From Chamaecrista fasciculata (Eukaryota > Streptophyta > Magnoliopsida > Fabales > Fabaceae): DNA of 64,000 nucleotides. This document shows positions 1 through 12,154 of this stretch, one piece after another (positions within the stretch are counted from its first letter, which is position 1; each line of letters starts with the position of its first letter). The DNA lies in NCBI GenBank assembly GCA_003254925.1, contig QANZ01006002.1, forward strand, positions 224,263 to 288,262, in the 5' to 3' direction. Both the position numbers and the translations under genes were made by a program. The notes under the pieces are model-generated. The model worked only from the letters and a program-made list of their open reading frames with translations, was not told the DNA's origin and ran no database searches.

Positions 1-1937
1 GGGAGAGAAAAAAAAGTGGAAAGAAAGGGGGACAATTTAAGATGTGATTTCAGCAAATTAAAAGGAAAAAAAAAACATGTGATCAAAAGAAAAATGGAAA
101 ACACATCTGTTTATCAGCTTCTCTCAGCAACAACGGCCATAATTTAATACATAAACCTTGACATAATATCTCATGAAAACAACTAAAATTGGTGATTGAA
201 TCATTAAGGTTCAACTAAGTCTTAATTCCACCAATATGCCCCCAAAATTGAAACAAGAAACCATCAACTTCAGAAGAGGAGCATAAATAAATTAACGAAT
301 AATGTAATAGGCTGACAAGATCAGATTAATGGAGGAATGCATACGTTACTGAGGATTAAATAGGTTCATATACAACTAGTAGATCACAGACCCAATAGTT
401 TCATGGACAATTACCTGCCAAAATCACATTTCAATTTCACCATTTACTTAAGTAAACTGTAACAGCCAATTTGCTCACACGCATTATGATGCAACTCATT
501 GCAGCAACTCTGGTTTCACTTGGACCTTGTGTCATAGCTTTACCTATTACGACAATTGCTAGGGAAGGGAAAAAAAGATGGAAGAAAAAGAAAAAGAAAA
601 AAAGAAAAAAAAAAAAAAGAAAAAGAAAAAGATGCAGGACAACATAAGGAACCATGTGATGGTAAAAGTATTGGCAAACAATACTGAGAGTAAATGTACC
701 TATGCAAAGTACATAGATCAACAACTCCAACTACTTTCAACACCTGACGAAAGAAAAACAGAGATGCTCTAAAGCCAAGAGCATCAGAATCTATCATACC
801 TTCATTTAAATAAGAAAATCAATCCAGCGAAACTGTATCTCAAAAAGCTCCAACTGAATTCACTTGAATATAACCTGCATTTGTTCGGAGTAAATGAAAG
901 GTATCCTAGGTTGGTAACATCAAAGAATTATGTTTGGTCATATAATAATCTAGACCGAAAATACCAGGACTAACTAGTTAATGTAGATTAGGTAGCTTAT
1001 GTACAAGGTTCACCTGAACACACAACTGCAATGCTAATATCAGCACCACATACTTTAAATGCATTGAATGATGATAACTAATTAAAAGGGTTTCCTCACT
1101 ACTATATTCTGAAGGACATAACCTAAGACTATAAATATTCAGATTCTAAAATCAATAGATACATATCAAGATCCTAACATTGTAGATTAAACTTATCATT
1201 AATAGAAGTGAGAATAGTATACTTAATAAAATAACATTCCAACATACATCAACCAAGCAGTAAAAGAATGTTCTATGTGCTGCATGGTTGATAACGAGTC
1301 ACCACAAAAGCAGGACACTCCTGGAAACCTTAAACCATATCAACTGGGTGACGAATACTATCACTGATCTTTTCCACAACCACCTGCAAAAGAAATAAAC
1401 AAAGAAAGACATCGATAAAATTGCCAACAAAGAGAATTCTTGAGACCAAAGCAAACAGAGGAAGCATCCCCAATGACAACTGAGATTTTTCCCTAAGAAG
1501 CAATGGTTAATCCTTTGGTGAGAACTTGCTCATGACAAAGAGAATTCAGAAGCCATGCCCATTGCATAGTGCAGAAATCTTCAATCACAACCATAATCCA
1601 TGCCATGCTTTCTCAACAAGAATTATACTCTGATGACAAGAAATAATCTCGCCTAGCTTGAAACAGCTTGGTTCTCGCTTCAGCATTTTAAGAGCCAAAA
1701 ATTAATTAATTCTGTCCCCAAGTACTTCTTCTAAATCACATTAAAATAATACAGGTCTATTGCCATAGCTATTCCTTGTAAAAAGATAAGTTGAATCTTT
1801 AAACATCTTTTTGATGCCCTGCAGAGGAAAACACAATCTAACTGAGCTTCAATATGTCATACAATTGAGCATAATCAAATTGGTTCTAGATTTATAACTA
1901 TTACCTGGTGTGCAAAGCTAAGCTTGCTTAGTATTGC
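1..1937. other. AT-rich non-coding flank downstream of the minus-strand RS gene
   Basis: I see no supportable coding gene here. Open frames around 437-797 are low-complexity A/G-rich or T/C-rich translations. The stretch lies 3' of the RS-domain gene on the minus strand and may hold its 3' UTR, possibly with UTR introns. A short acceptor-preceded minus-strand frame near 1332-1386 ends in a stop, but its phase does not fit the upstream exon. Confidence 0.5.
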
Positions 1938-4900
1938 TTAGAAGTTTTCACTTCCAACTCCATCCATAGAAAGCTTCCCTATAACAAAATCTGATTCTCA
2001 GATCTAATCACACTTAATTAACAGTAATGAAAGGCAGAACTTTCCATACCTGGGTCATCTTTTGCTATAGCATTTTCAATGAGCACTGTTGAGTTGCAAC
2101 TTTGATTCGATGAAAGCAGCATCCCATCATCATCATTCATGTTTCTAGTGTTCTTCACATTTGTCATTGGTTCCTGTACGGAATCTCCATGAAGTTCTGA
2201 ATTTTCATCATTATGTGCATTCTCCTGATCATTCAAGTGATGCTTACCTTCCATACATTCAAAACCAGACAGGCTAGAGTCTCTTGATTCATACTCCTTG
2301 AGACTCCGTGGTGATAATCCACTCCCATCATGTTGATTATGATTCTTTGATATTGACCTAGACAAAATTTCCCCTTGATACTCTAATTTTTCATCTCTAA
2401 CTCCATAGGAGCAAGGCTTTCCATCAGGAGATTTTGATTTGCAGTGTTCTGTCTCTTTGAAATCGCCCTCATCAAAACTTCCACATGATGGGCCACCTTT
2501 GTCGGGCTTGTGATCTACTGACAATGACCTTGAACGTCTTCTATCACGATGCTTTGATTTCTTATCTCTGATTTCACCTAATTTATCTTTATAACGGTGT
2601 TTTCCTTCAACAGATTTTGACCTAGACCTCTTAGTATCACGATGTTTTGGTTTTTCGTTTCTGTTTTCACCATCTCTTTCATCAGTTTGACTCTTATTTT
2701 CAGCAGATCTGGATCTGGAGTGCCTTTTCTCGCGATGCCTTGACTTTCTATTTCTGTTCTCATCCAACTTCTCTGGAGAATGGTGCTTACGGTCAACAGA
2801 TTTCGACCGCGAACGCCTTCTGTGCTTGGATCTACTTTCATCCACTCTTCTTGGGGATGACTGGCTCCTTCTGCGGGGCTTCCCTTCCACAGACTTCCTT
2901 CTCTCTCTATGCTTAGATGTCCCATCCGTTCTGTCACTAGAGCGAAGCTTATCCTCAGTAGATCTTGACCTGGAGCGCCTTCTGCTTCTTGCTTTTCTCT
3001 CATCATCAATTTTTGGGGATGACCTACTCCCTTTGTGATGACCTGGAGAACCAGAACGAGCTCGTGATGACTTCCTTCCTCCATGTGGTGGACTTTCTCT
3101 GCGTTTTGGAGAAACAGAATCAACACGATATGATTTCCTTCTACGAGGGCTCACACTCCTACTTCTGTTTCTCCTCGAAATAGATGAATGGTGATCAAGC
3201 GACCTATCTGAATCACGCCTTCTGTATCTATCACTTTTTTCCCTAATGTCTCTATACAACCTTCGTTCCCTTTCATAGACCGAATGATGAGACCTCAATG
3301 GTGACCTAGACCTATGATCCTTTGAATAGCGAGGTGAGAAAGAGCGAGATTTCCTCCTTCTTCGATAATTGATTGGGGACCTAGAGTTTGATCTGGATCT
3401 TCCACGAGAGGGGGAAGGTGATCTGTAAATAAATATTGCATTTTCCAGAGTCAGCGTGACCTTTCTAAAAGTGTTAAAAATAGTAATGAATACTAAATAT
3501 GTAAAAACTTACATGCTTTCCCCAAAAATGAAGTCACAACATAAGAAGGAAACTTTTACATCATAATCTCAACCAGAAAGTACATTACAAGACTATCATA
3601 AATATAAGACATGTCAACTGTCTGGGATACCAACAAGAACTGCCCCTTTTCCCAGTGGAAAAAGTGAAAGACTCATTTACATTAGGGCAAAACTTAGGTA
3701 AAGTTCCTTATATTTTTGTTTTTGTTATAAGGTTCTCCAATAAACATTTGACGCGTGTAAAAAATTTTATGCATGATCAATCATGGTAGAGAAAGAATAT
3801 TAAACACACCTTATTACATAACCAATTACAAAAGAGAGAAAATGTAAATCAAGCTTGTAATTGGAGGAACCTTATAGCAAGGATATAAGGAACTTTACCT
3901 AAGTTTTTTCCTTTATATCATATAAAAACAATAATTTGGCATGCCCCAAATATTTCTAGCAAAAAACATAATAACAACTTCCACCATGCACATTAAACAC
4001 CTTCATTGCAGCAACTGTAGCAGGCATGAAGCCCCAGCTGCACCAGAACTCTAGCCACTTTGCAGTGTATGTATAAGCAGTTTGGTTTTTCTGCCATTGT
4101 AATAGAACATAGACCAGCTCAGATGGTTGGACCAACAAACAGGTGAACCACCCAACCAGTCGGTTCTATAAGTGAATTCATTCTTTCAAACAACTGAACC
4201 AGTTGACAAGCTATCAATCCATGAATTCCTAATCAAACTGATTAAACCAAGCAGTATAATTCAACACAGCAACAGGTGAAACTACCGTACAAAATTTAAA
4301 ACGGCTGGCCCTTTTGCTAATTAAAAGACCTCTTAAATAGAAGACAGCGGAAGGATGTCAGTGATTTCACATTTTTTGTATGACTTAATTTCACAAATCT
4401 GCAACATATTGGACAGAAGGTACCAATAGAATATATTATGCTTTAAAAGAAGTTGACAAAGAAATCAGACCTAGATTTTGGATTTGTATCTTTCTCTTCG
4501 CTTTCAGGTCCATCAGCTTTCAGTTTTTTACTTATTTCTGCAGCTCGAGCTGCCGCTAACTCTGTGGCAGATTTCATAGTTGCAGCTCGATTAGCAGCCT
4601 GCTGAGCAGTTATTGTTTGTTGCATTAGCAATGCTTGCTGGAATTGCATCTGCTGCATTGCAACGGCTTGCTGCATCATCATAGGAAGAGAGGATGATGA
4701 TAGTGAAGAATTTGAGAGAGATGGTTTCTGAGGAAGTGATTTTGCCATCTCAACATTTAAAGGGCGTCCCCCAACATCAATGTTATTCAATGCTAGAGCT
4801 GCAGTTGCCTCTTCAGGTTTTGAATATTCTATATAAGCAAAATGCTTTGAATCAGTAATTGTACATTCAACAACAGTGCCACAGAAGCCAAAGAGCTGTT

Positions 4901-6469
4901 TCAGCTGATCCACTGTAAGAAGAGGGCTAAGATTGCTAACTTGTAGAGTTTTCTTCAATGCCTCTGCCTTCCCAGCTTTTTCGGGTGAACCTAAATATAA
5001 GAGCGACATTAATTATGCAAAATCCAGAAAACATTATTCTTAACAAAAAAGATAAAGCGGAAAGAAAGGAAAGTTAATGTCAACAAACAAGATGATATAA
5101 GACCGATTTATCAATAGTATCCAGCATTAGGAAATAAAAATATACATAGCATACCAGCAGAATCTTTTACTGACTGAGCTTGCACCTGAGCTGCATGGGC
5201 CTGGAGCGCTTGGGCAGCAACTATTGCCTGCGCAGCAGCCATTGCAGCAGCCGAAGGTGCCATAGGAGCTTGACTAAGTGTTCCCATGGAGGTTGTGGCA
5301 GCTAACGCAGTCATTAACAAATTATGAGGTGGGTGGTTCAACTTACAATCAGTTTTAGCACATTGTCCATTGAGATAATCTCGACAAACTTCTCCAAGTG
5401 ATGCCCCTATTCCAGGTAAAATAGCACCACCAGAAGCCCCAGCAACAACACCTGGAATCATTCCCAATAATCCTGGAAATGCACCAGAAACAGATCCAGA
5501 GTAATTTGGCATGTTGGGCATGGTTTGGTTAACCAAATTAGGAAAATTGGATGCAGGAGCTAAACCCAGCAGCCCTCCACTATTATTACCTACAAATAAA
5601 TAAACAACAAAATAATTAAAAATTGACAATACCAACCTAAACAGATAATTTGTGCAGCAAAAAAAGAAAAAGAAAAAAAAAGAACAATTTGAACAGCTAG
5701 AGTAGAAACAGATTGAGACACAGTTCAAGTATGACTAAAGCTTAAGGGTATAGCAATTTCAATTTTGTATGGACGCTTGTTGTCCTTTTCATCAATTTGT
5801 ATCTGTTTGCACTGAATGCACGACCGCTTAGCTAGGCCTGCTAAACAGTAACAACTAACAATAACCAATGGCGTTTACAAATTGTTATGGGGGAAGCAAG
5901 TTGGAGGAAAAATAATCATTGATACCTGCACTGAAAAACACGGGGAATGGACTTCCCATAATTGGCTTGCCATTACACTCAACACTGACCATGTAGTTCC
6001 CTCGTTTTGGCACTACATAAGTAACTGTATACGTTCCATCACCCATATCCTTGACAATTCCCTCTTGCTCCGACCCTCCAACACCCAATCCCGGTGACAC
6101 TTTGACCTTGACCTGGGCACCTCCGGTGGAAACCTTTCTCTCGTCAGAATCCTTTGTCACCACCATAAATGACGATGGAGCACAAGCCGTGCCACCCGCA
6201 ATCCCTGTACCAGCTGCCGTGCACTTTGCAGGATCCACGGGCCCAATCGGCTTGCTCGCTAAGTCCTCAGCTTCCTCGGATTCACTGTCCGATTGAACAG
6301 TATCCTTTTCGCGATTTTTATCAACACCTTTGAACGTAGCTTCAAAAGCAGCTTTTGCTGCTGCAGCTTTCTCAGCTTCGCTCTTCAACTTGGCCTCCTC
6401 TGCTTGCTTCATCCATACCGGCTTCGCAACCGCCGAACTTCGATCAGCCATTAAACCTAGTTTGGACAA
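1938..6469 (-). CDS. Filamin-repeat, CCCH, RRM and RS-domain RNA-binding protein (splicing regulator-like)
   Basis: Five coding exons on the minus strand: 6469-5926, 5589-5155, 4990-4471, 3422-2050 and 1978-1938. All have GT-AG borders and matching phases. The sum is 2913 nt, or 970 residues plus stop. The start is the ATG at 6469 (MSKLGLMADRSS). Exon 1 has an Ala/Lys-rich helix followed by a filamin/ABP280-type Ig repeat ending GSPFPVFFSAG. Exon 2 has a CCCH-like finger (CRDYLNGQCAKTDCKLNH) and an Ala/Gln-rich stretch. Exon 3 has one RRM (TLQVSNLSPLLTV, then FAYIEYSKPEEA). Exon 4 is a roughly 450-residue RS domain rich in RSRS repeats. Proteins with an RRM plus a long RS tail act in nuclear pre-mRNA splicing. 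From memory the layout matches Arabidopsis At3g23900 (IRR, an immune-related splicing regulator), but I could not check this. The last exon is short (KLSMDGVGSENF) and is the least certain. A foldback element sits in intron 3. Confidence 0.85.
3685..3911. mobile_element. Foldback MITE-like element in intron 3 of the RS gene
   Basis: About 227 bp. The two ends are inverted copies of each other over about 50 bp: the left end has acttaggtaaagttcctta and the right end has the complement. The flanks tttacatta and tttatatca agree at 7 of 9 positions, as expected for an old 9-bp target duplication. It has no coding capacity. Confidence 0.7.
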
Positions 6470-6867
6470 AGTGACGAATCTGGTAATAACTAGACGAATT
6501 GAAGACCCAGTACCGAAAACCTAATTGGCAATTGAAGCCTTCAATACATGTTTTAGTTTAACTGCCTCGATAAAGACCGCGACAATCCTCTCAAGTTTGA
6601 ACAAATCAGGCTGATTGCTAGAGACTCCCAAGTCCCAACAGATCGGTAAAAGGGGAGACAAAAGGAAGGACGATGTCGAATTTGTTTTTTCTCCCACTTT
6701 TTCCTCAGTAGCAAAACAGGGGATAGATAGCGTTGCCGCAAGACGAGAGAGAGAGAGGCTGAGGAAGCCAAGGTAATGGCGAATCGGGCTTATCTCTTCT
6801 GTTTGGACGGCGGATTGGGATTCATAAATCGTGTGATTGTCTTGTAAGGGCAGTTTGGAATAATTTA
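6470..6867 (-). promoter_or_regulatory. 5' leader and promoter region of the RS gene
   Basis: This is non-coding sequence between the ATG at 6469 and the upstream transposon. It includes a GA-rich tract near 6745-6760. I see no convincing TATA box. A Mutator-like element begins only about 410 bp upstream of the start codon, so its left arm may lie within the promoter. Confidence 0.4.
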
Positions 6868-6876
6868 TTCTTATTT

Positions 6877-8198
6877 GGCCAAAGTCCTATCTTGGTCCCT
6901 CAATTATCCTCCATGTTTCAAATTGGTCCCTCAGTTAATTTTCGTTCCATATTGGTCCCTCAGTTTTTTAAAATTTGACAAAGTTGGTCCCTCAAACGTT
7001 TTCCATCCATTTTTCCGTTAAAAAAAAAAGATAAAATTGATTTTCAACTCCTAAAAATTTAAATTTTTACATTAAAGACCTTTTTCTCTATAATAGAACT
7101 AAAATGTAAGAAAGAAAAAAAATTGGGGTATTTTGATTTATTTCACAAAAATAAAACCCTCTCCCTCTCTGCTTTCTCTCTCCTCTCTCTCGTCTCTCTC
7201 TCCTCTCTAACTCAAATAGTCATTTTCCTTCTTCTTCTTCTCGCCTACGCTGGCTGCCGCCACCGCCTCTGCCTCCGTCCTCGGCGCCACCTTGTGTTTT
7301 CCGGCGACTTTCATGATCAATCCCTGCTGCTTTTCTGAATTCTCCCCTTTCGCTTCCTTCTTCTTCGCCGAACTCAACCCTAACGACGTCGCCGTTGTCG
7401 GAGTTACCAACACGAGCGAATCCTTCCCCTCACTATTGCTTCGCCTAATCAGATCCAGAAGCTTCCACGGCTTCGACGGTGGTGACGATCCTACCGATTT
7501 GCTCCTCTTGTCTGTGCTCGGTGACGATTTGGCCGAATTGTTTGGAGTCCAGATTTCCCAAAATGGGGCATTCATGCTCTCATGCTGCGCATAACAGATT
7601 TCCCACCTCTTCCAATTAAATTTGTCCATTTCTTACGAATTTAGTAGTAACAATATAAAGGAAAAGATTCACAATTACAGTTCCATATTCTTTCTATCCT
7701 TTAAAATTAACAAAATTAGTTCAATTTGAAATTGATTTATTCAAATCCCACCCTTCCGATTTTGCAATTCACAACTACAGTTCCATATTCTTTCTATCCT
7801 TCAATTCGAAGAATGGGGTCAATTCGTTTGCAAAAGAATGGGGTTGGGTTGTGGACTGGATTTCTGGTGAGAGAGAGAGAAGAAAGAGACAAGAGAGAGG
7901 AGAGAGGAGAGAGAGAGGGGTTTTTTTGTGAAATAAACCAAAATTCCCCAATTATTTATTCTTTTTTACATTTTGGTTCTATTATAGAGAAAAAGGTGTT
8001 TAATATAAAAATTTAAACTTTTATGAATTAAAAATCAATTTTATCTTTTTTTTTAACGGAAAAATAGATAAAAAAACGTTTGAGGGACCAACTTTGCCAA
8101 ATTTTGGAAAATTGAGGGACCAATATGGAACGAAAAATAACTGAGGGACCAATTTGGAACATGAAGCATAACTGAGGGACCAAAATAAAACTTTGGCC
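6877..8198. mobile_element. Non-autonomous Mutator-like element (Pack-MULE type), perfect 9-bp TSD
   Basis: The element is 1322 bp. Long terminal inverted repeats of about 260 bp (6877-7140 and 7920-8198) begin ggccaaag and carry several TTGGTCCCTCA repeats. The 9-bp target duplication ttcttattt is perfect (6868-6876 and 8199-8207). Long TIRs with a 9-bp TSD are the signature of Mutator superfamily elements. No transposase is present. The GC-rich interior (about 7230-7620) reads as a gene fragment on the minus strand, quite unlike the AT-rich arms. Confidence 0.93.
7207..7629 (-). pseudogene. Captured host-gene fragment, DUF1645-like
   Basis: A 140-codon open frame fills the interior of the Mutator-like element. 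It contains FWEIWTP, then a Ser/Lys-rich stretch, then WKLLDLIRRSNSEGKDSLV. The pattern of a W-x-LLDLIRRSNSEGK motif followed by hydrophobic residues and TP resembles plant DUF1645 proteins, small basic Ser-rich proteins of unknown function. The N-terminus is missing and the start methionine lies in non-homologous sequence. The C-terminal Ala/Glu/Lys-rich segment ends close to the TIR. It is probably a transduplicated fragment, not a working gene. Family assignment is from motif memory only. Confidence 0.55.
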
Positions 8199-8682
8199 TT
8201 CTTATTTTTATTTTCTTTATGACTCTTCTCTTGTGGGGAGTAAAAGTTAAACCTATTTTGAAACCAAGCAAATCATAATAAAAGTTAGGCTTAAGTGCAC
8301 TTTTGGTCCCAATACTATGACTAAGGTTTCAATTTGGTCCCATAACTATTTTTGTTGCAGATTTGGTCCCAAACCTTCGCAAAAAGTTTCACCGTTAGTC
8401 CCCTGGTCACTTCCGTCCAATTTCCGCCGTTAATTGTGACGTGGCAGTCTGACTGGGATGCTGACGTGGCAAAATCAAATGAGATGGAGCTGATTTAATT
8501 ACACTTTAATACCAAAAGTTTATGATCTTTATCAAAATAGTCCTTAGAACCTCAAAAGACAAATGAGCATCTATGATTTATCAAAAAATCCCTATATTCA
8601 AATACAATTTTCATTCAAGTACACTACAAACAAATCAAAACTCCCAAATTTTTCCAAAATCAAGCCCCACAAACCAAATTTA

Positions 8683-9530
8683 TCCCATTATTTTCGATTC
8701 CTCCTCTTTTTCATCATTTTCATTCATTTTAGTCTCAAATCCTCAAAATAAAATTGTAAAGTGTCCCAAAACTCTTCCAAACATTCCAATTTAGTCCTTA
8801 AAAATATTAAAAACCTTAAACCCCTAAAACTTATTTTTTTTCATCTTCATCTTTATCCAATTTGGTCCTAAAAAATATTAAAAACCCTAAACCCTAAATC
8901 CTAAAACCCTAAAATCATAAACCCTAACCCTAAATCTTAAACCTTAAACCCTAAAATCCTAAACCCTAAACCCTAAAAAAATCTAATTTGAGTCCCATTA
9001 TTTTCAATTCTCCCTTTTTTCATCATCTTCATTCATTTTAGTCCCAAATGCTCAAAATAAAATTGTAAATTGTCCCAAAACTCTTCCAAACATCCCAATT
9101 TAGTCCTTAAAAATATTAAAAACCTTAAACCCCTAAAACTTATTTTTTTTCATCTTCATCTTTATCCAATTTGGTCCTAAAAAATATTAAAAACCCTAAA
9201 CCCTAAATCCTAAAACCCTAAAATCATAAACCCTAACCCTAAATCTTAAACCTTAAACCCTAAAATCCTAAACCCTAAACCCTAAAAAAATCTAATTTGA
9301 GTCCCATTATTTTCAATTCTCCCTTTTTTCATCATCTTCATTCATTTTAGTCCCAAATGCTCAAAATAAAATTGTAAATTGTCCCAAAACTCTTCCAAAC
9401 ATCCCAATTTAGTCCTTAAAAATATTAAAAACCTTAAACCCCTAAAACTTATTTTTTTTCATCTTCATCTTTATCCAATTTGGTCCTAAAAAATATTAAA
9501 AACCCTAAACCCTAAATCCTAAACCCATAT
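8683..9530. repeat. 309-bp tandem repeat with telomere-like CCCTAAA units
   Basis: About 2.75 copies of a unit starting tcccattatttt, at 8683, 8993 and 9302. Each unit has a T-rich half and a block of degenerate plant telomere heptamers (ccctaaa, cctaaaa, ccttaaa). Copies 2 and 3 are nearly identical, and copy 1 differs slightly. The array lies entirely inside the Mutator-like element. Confidence 0.9.
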
Positions 9531-9959
9531 TTAGTGGGTTTTATTTGCAATTCAGTCCTTGACTATTATTTTATTAAACCCGAAACCCCATAAATTTTTT
9601 TTTAATCTTTATCTTCATCTTCTTCAACTTCAACTTCATCTTCATCAATTCATTATCCATTCATTCACCATCTTTGCCAAATTTCTATTTTACCAGACAT
9701 TCATCATCTATTCATCATCTTCATCAATTTGAGAGATCTGGAAAATGAAAAATCAAAAAGTCATTGAAGCAAAATTTCTCATCGTCCGCCATCATCTTCG
9801 AATCAACCCCAATCTTCGAATCCAAATCTCTCATCATCTCTTCATCGTCATTGAAGCAAAAACAAAATCAAAACGAAATCGTCCAGATCCACCGCATTCT
9901 CACGTCGATTTCGATGCGTCTTTCTGGATCGTGGATTCGAAATCAGAGAGCATCGTGAA

Positions 9960-10337
9960 TCAAAACCCCAATCTTTGTTGTATGATTCTGGAAATGTGTT
10001 TCACGATCTCTTCCAGCTGTCTTAACAAATGCGCCGTCAAATCCGCGAGTTTCGCCTTGGCGTTGTCGACGTCCTTGTGGTCGGGGCGGTCTCCGAGGAC
10101 CTTAAGCATGGATCGGGTCTGAGCGACGTCGTAGATGGTTCGCGTCATGGAGGCCAAGACTTGGAGGGAAGATGAAGAAGTCGTTGCCGCCGCGGGAGGC
10201 AGAACGCGAGGTTGTTCGATGTCGAAACTAATGGATCCGAAATCGCTGAAGGAGTTTGAGTTAGGGAGTGTGGAAGCCAGAGAATGAAGAAGAAGAAAAC
10301 GAAGAAGAAGAAGAAGAAGAAGAAGAAGGCAATTCAT
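9960..10337 (-). pseudogene. GC-rich captured gene fragment, family not recognised
   Basis: A 125-codon frame inside the second Mutator-like element. The N-terminal poly-Leu comes from a GAA/CTT microsatellite (about 10290-10328). It is followed by SFDIEQPRVLPPAA, a Ser-rich link, and a helical segment with IYDVAQTRSMLKVLGDRPDHK and DVDNAKAKLADL. The composition is gene-like and much higher in GC than the surroundings. I do not recognise the parent. The fragment lacks clear ends, so I treat it as captured exon sequence. Confidence 0.5.
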
Positions 10338-10629
10338 TTGGGAAAATGATAAAATTATGCGTTCAGTCCAGAGAAGTTATGAAATGTTACATATTGATCC
10401 TAACTTACTCCATCTCATTTGATTTTGCCACGTCAGCATCCCAGTCAGACTGCCACGTCACACTTAACGGCGAAAATTGGACGGAAGTGACCAGGGGACT
10501 AACGGTGAAACTTTTTGCGAAGGTTTGGGACCAAATCTGCAACAAAAATAGTTATGGGACCAAATTGAAACCTTAGTCATAGTATTGGGACCAAAAGTGC
10601 ACTTAAGCCTAAAAGTTATATCTCAATAT

Positions 10630-11290
10630 TTTTTTTTTAATTATACTCTCACTATTTTAGATTTGAATCAATTATATTTTAATTTGACTTTCTTTTTTAT
10701 TTTAAGGTCCTTAAGTTTTCATTATTTAAAAATCCTTTATTTTTTTTTTAGATTTTTTTTCATACGAATCCCTAACTAATTACAGAACAATCCAAAATAT
10801 TTGTCATCTTTAACGAACTGGTCCTTGTAATTGAGAAACTTGAAAAATCTCTCTCATATGTTTTTCACAGTTCCGGTAAGTACACACAAACTCGCCAGTG
10901 AGCCTCGAATATAGAGAAATCGAGCAAAATAAAGAAGATGACTGCGAGAGGTGGTTGTAAGGGAAGGAAAATAGATGAGAACGACGTAATTTATGGGAGA
11001 TCAGGAAGTTGAAGACGACGACGAAAAAGGCCATATCGACAGAAACTAGGATAGAATGGACGGCGACAATAAAATGTGGTGGTGATGTTTTAGGGTAAGA
11101 GAACATGGGTTGTTAATGGCTTCTAATGATATGTTTGTTAAAGATGACAAACATTATAAACTATTATGTAATTAGTTAGGGGTTGGGTATAATTAACTCA
11201 AATGTAAAAATTTTGGAGTATAATTGAAAAAAAAACGTGGGGGTATAACTGAAAATAACTTCAAATATTGGAGGTACCAATAGTATTTTT
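10630..11290. mobile_element. Candidate older foldback element
   Basis: Inverted similarity links about 10769-10815 (ccctaactaattaca, then ttgtcatctttaa) with 11130-11190, and more weakly an outer AATTATACT-containing pair. The interior (10810-11106) holds an unrecognised 98-codon minus-strand frame. I could not fix the ends or a target duplication. Confidence 0.4.
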
Positions 11291-12151
11291 ACCATAAACA
11301 TATTTATACCTTAAAATTATATATGAATCAATAATTTAATTTTTGAAAACTTAATTTGTATATTTTAATTCAAAAATTAATTGATGGTTCTATATCTATT
11401 CTTCAAAGATCATTTTAAAATATTCAAAGTGATTCAAAAAAAAATAAAATATTTAGAGTGTTTCTTGTATGTTTCTATAGTGTTTGACTTTAGTCATGAA
11501 TCATTGAATATAATTATATTTATTTCGTTTCAAGTTCGAATGTAACAACTTTAGAGTTGCATTTGCTTCTAATCTAGTTGTGATTATCAACAAACAATAA
11601 CAAATTGAATTCGAATAGTGAGCCTATTATTCACGATTAAGTAAGCAAAGTCAATTCAATCTCTCTTGTTTTAAGTTTGAATGCAACAAGTTTGAAGTTA
11701 CGAGTTACTTTTGACATAACTTATTTTCAAACTTGATTTAACTTTATTTGTACGGTCTCAACTAGATTAACTATATTAAAGAAGAATTCATCATGAGTAA
11801 TTCATAGATTTGAACTCATTGTGCATTCAAACTTTTTTTTTGGTTAAGTGCATTCATACTCTAAATGAAAGATATATAACTAATTTTACGTGTTTGACTG
11901 TGAAATGAGCAACCAACTTTTTCGGACTTGATTTGACTTTGTTTGTTTAACGTACCTACCTAAATAGATAAATACTCATAAAAAACAACATGTAGTTTTA
12001 AATTTGTTGCGTATTAGAACTTGAAATGAGAGGAATATATCTCTATTTAATAGTTTTTGACCAAAGTGAACCAATATGAAAACACATATGACTAATTTGA
12101 ACACTTTGGAAAATAAAAAATATAATGAACATTGAGGCAAAAATATAAGAC
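11291..12151. other. AT-rich intergenic sequence
   Basis: No gene seen. It holds degenerate copies of a motif like aagttcgaatgtaacaac that recurs, in both orientations, near 14420-14800, so this may be a decayed dispersed repeat. Confidence 0.5.
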
Positions 12152-12154
12152 TAA

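Larger units (their letters stand above)
8288..10609. mobile_element. Second Mutator-like element with captured sequence, perfect 9-bp TSD
   Basis: The element is 2322 bp. Terminal inverted repeats of about 200 bp (8288-8490 and 10405-10609) begin ggcttaagtgcacttttgg. The target duplication taaaagtta is perfect (8279-8287 and 10610-10618). The arms contain repeated TTTGGTCCC units and a dehydrin-like ACGTGGCA stretch. The interior holds a telomere-like tandem repeat on the left and a GC-rich gene-like fragment on the right. No transposase is visible. Confidence 0.93.

Noticed and set aside
437-797. Poly-Lys and Phe-rich frames
   Set aside because: They are translations of an A/G-rich low-complexity tract with no domain or codon structure.
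1332-1386. Possible last coding exon of the RS gene (VVVEKISDSIRHPVDMV)
   Set aside because: Its phase does not fit the exon ending at 2050, whereas 1978-1938 does and ends in a stop. It may be UTR or an alternative end.
7292-7594. A 100-codon plus frame in the first MULE
   Set aside because: The minus frame has the recognisable motif, and the plus frame is its complement.
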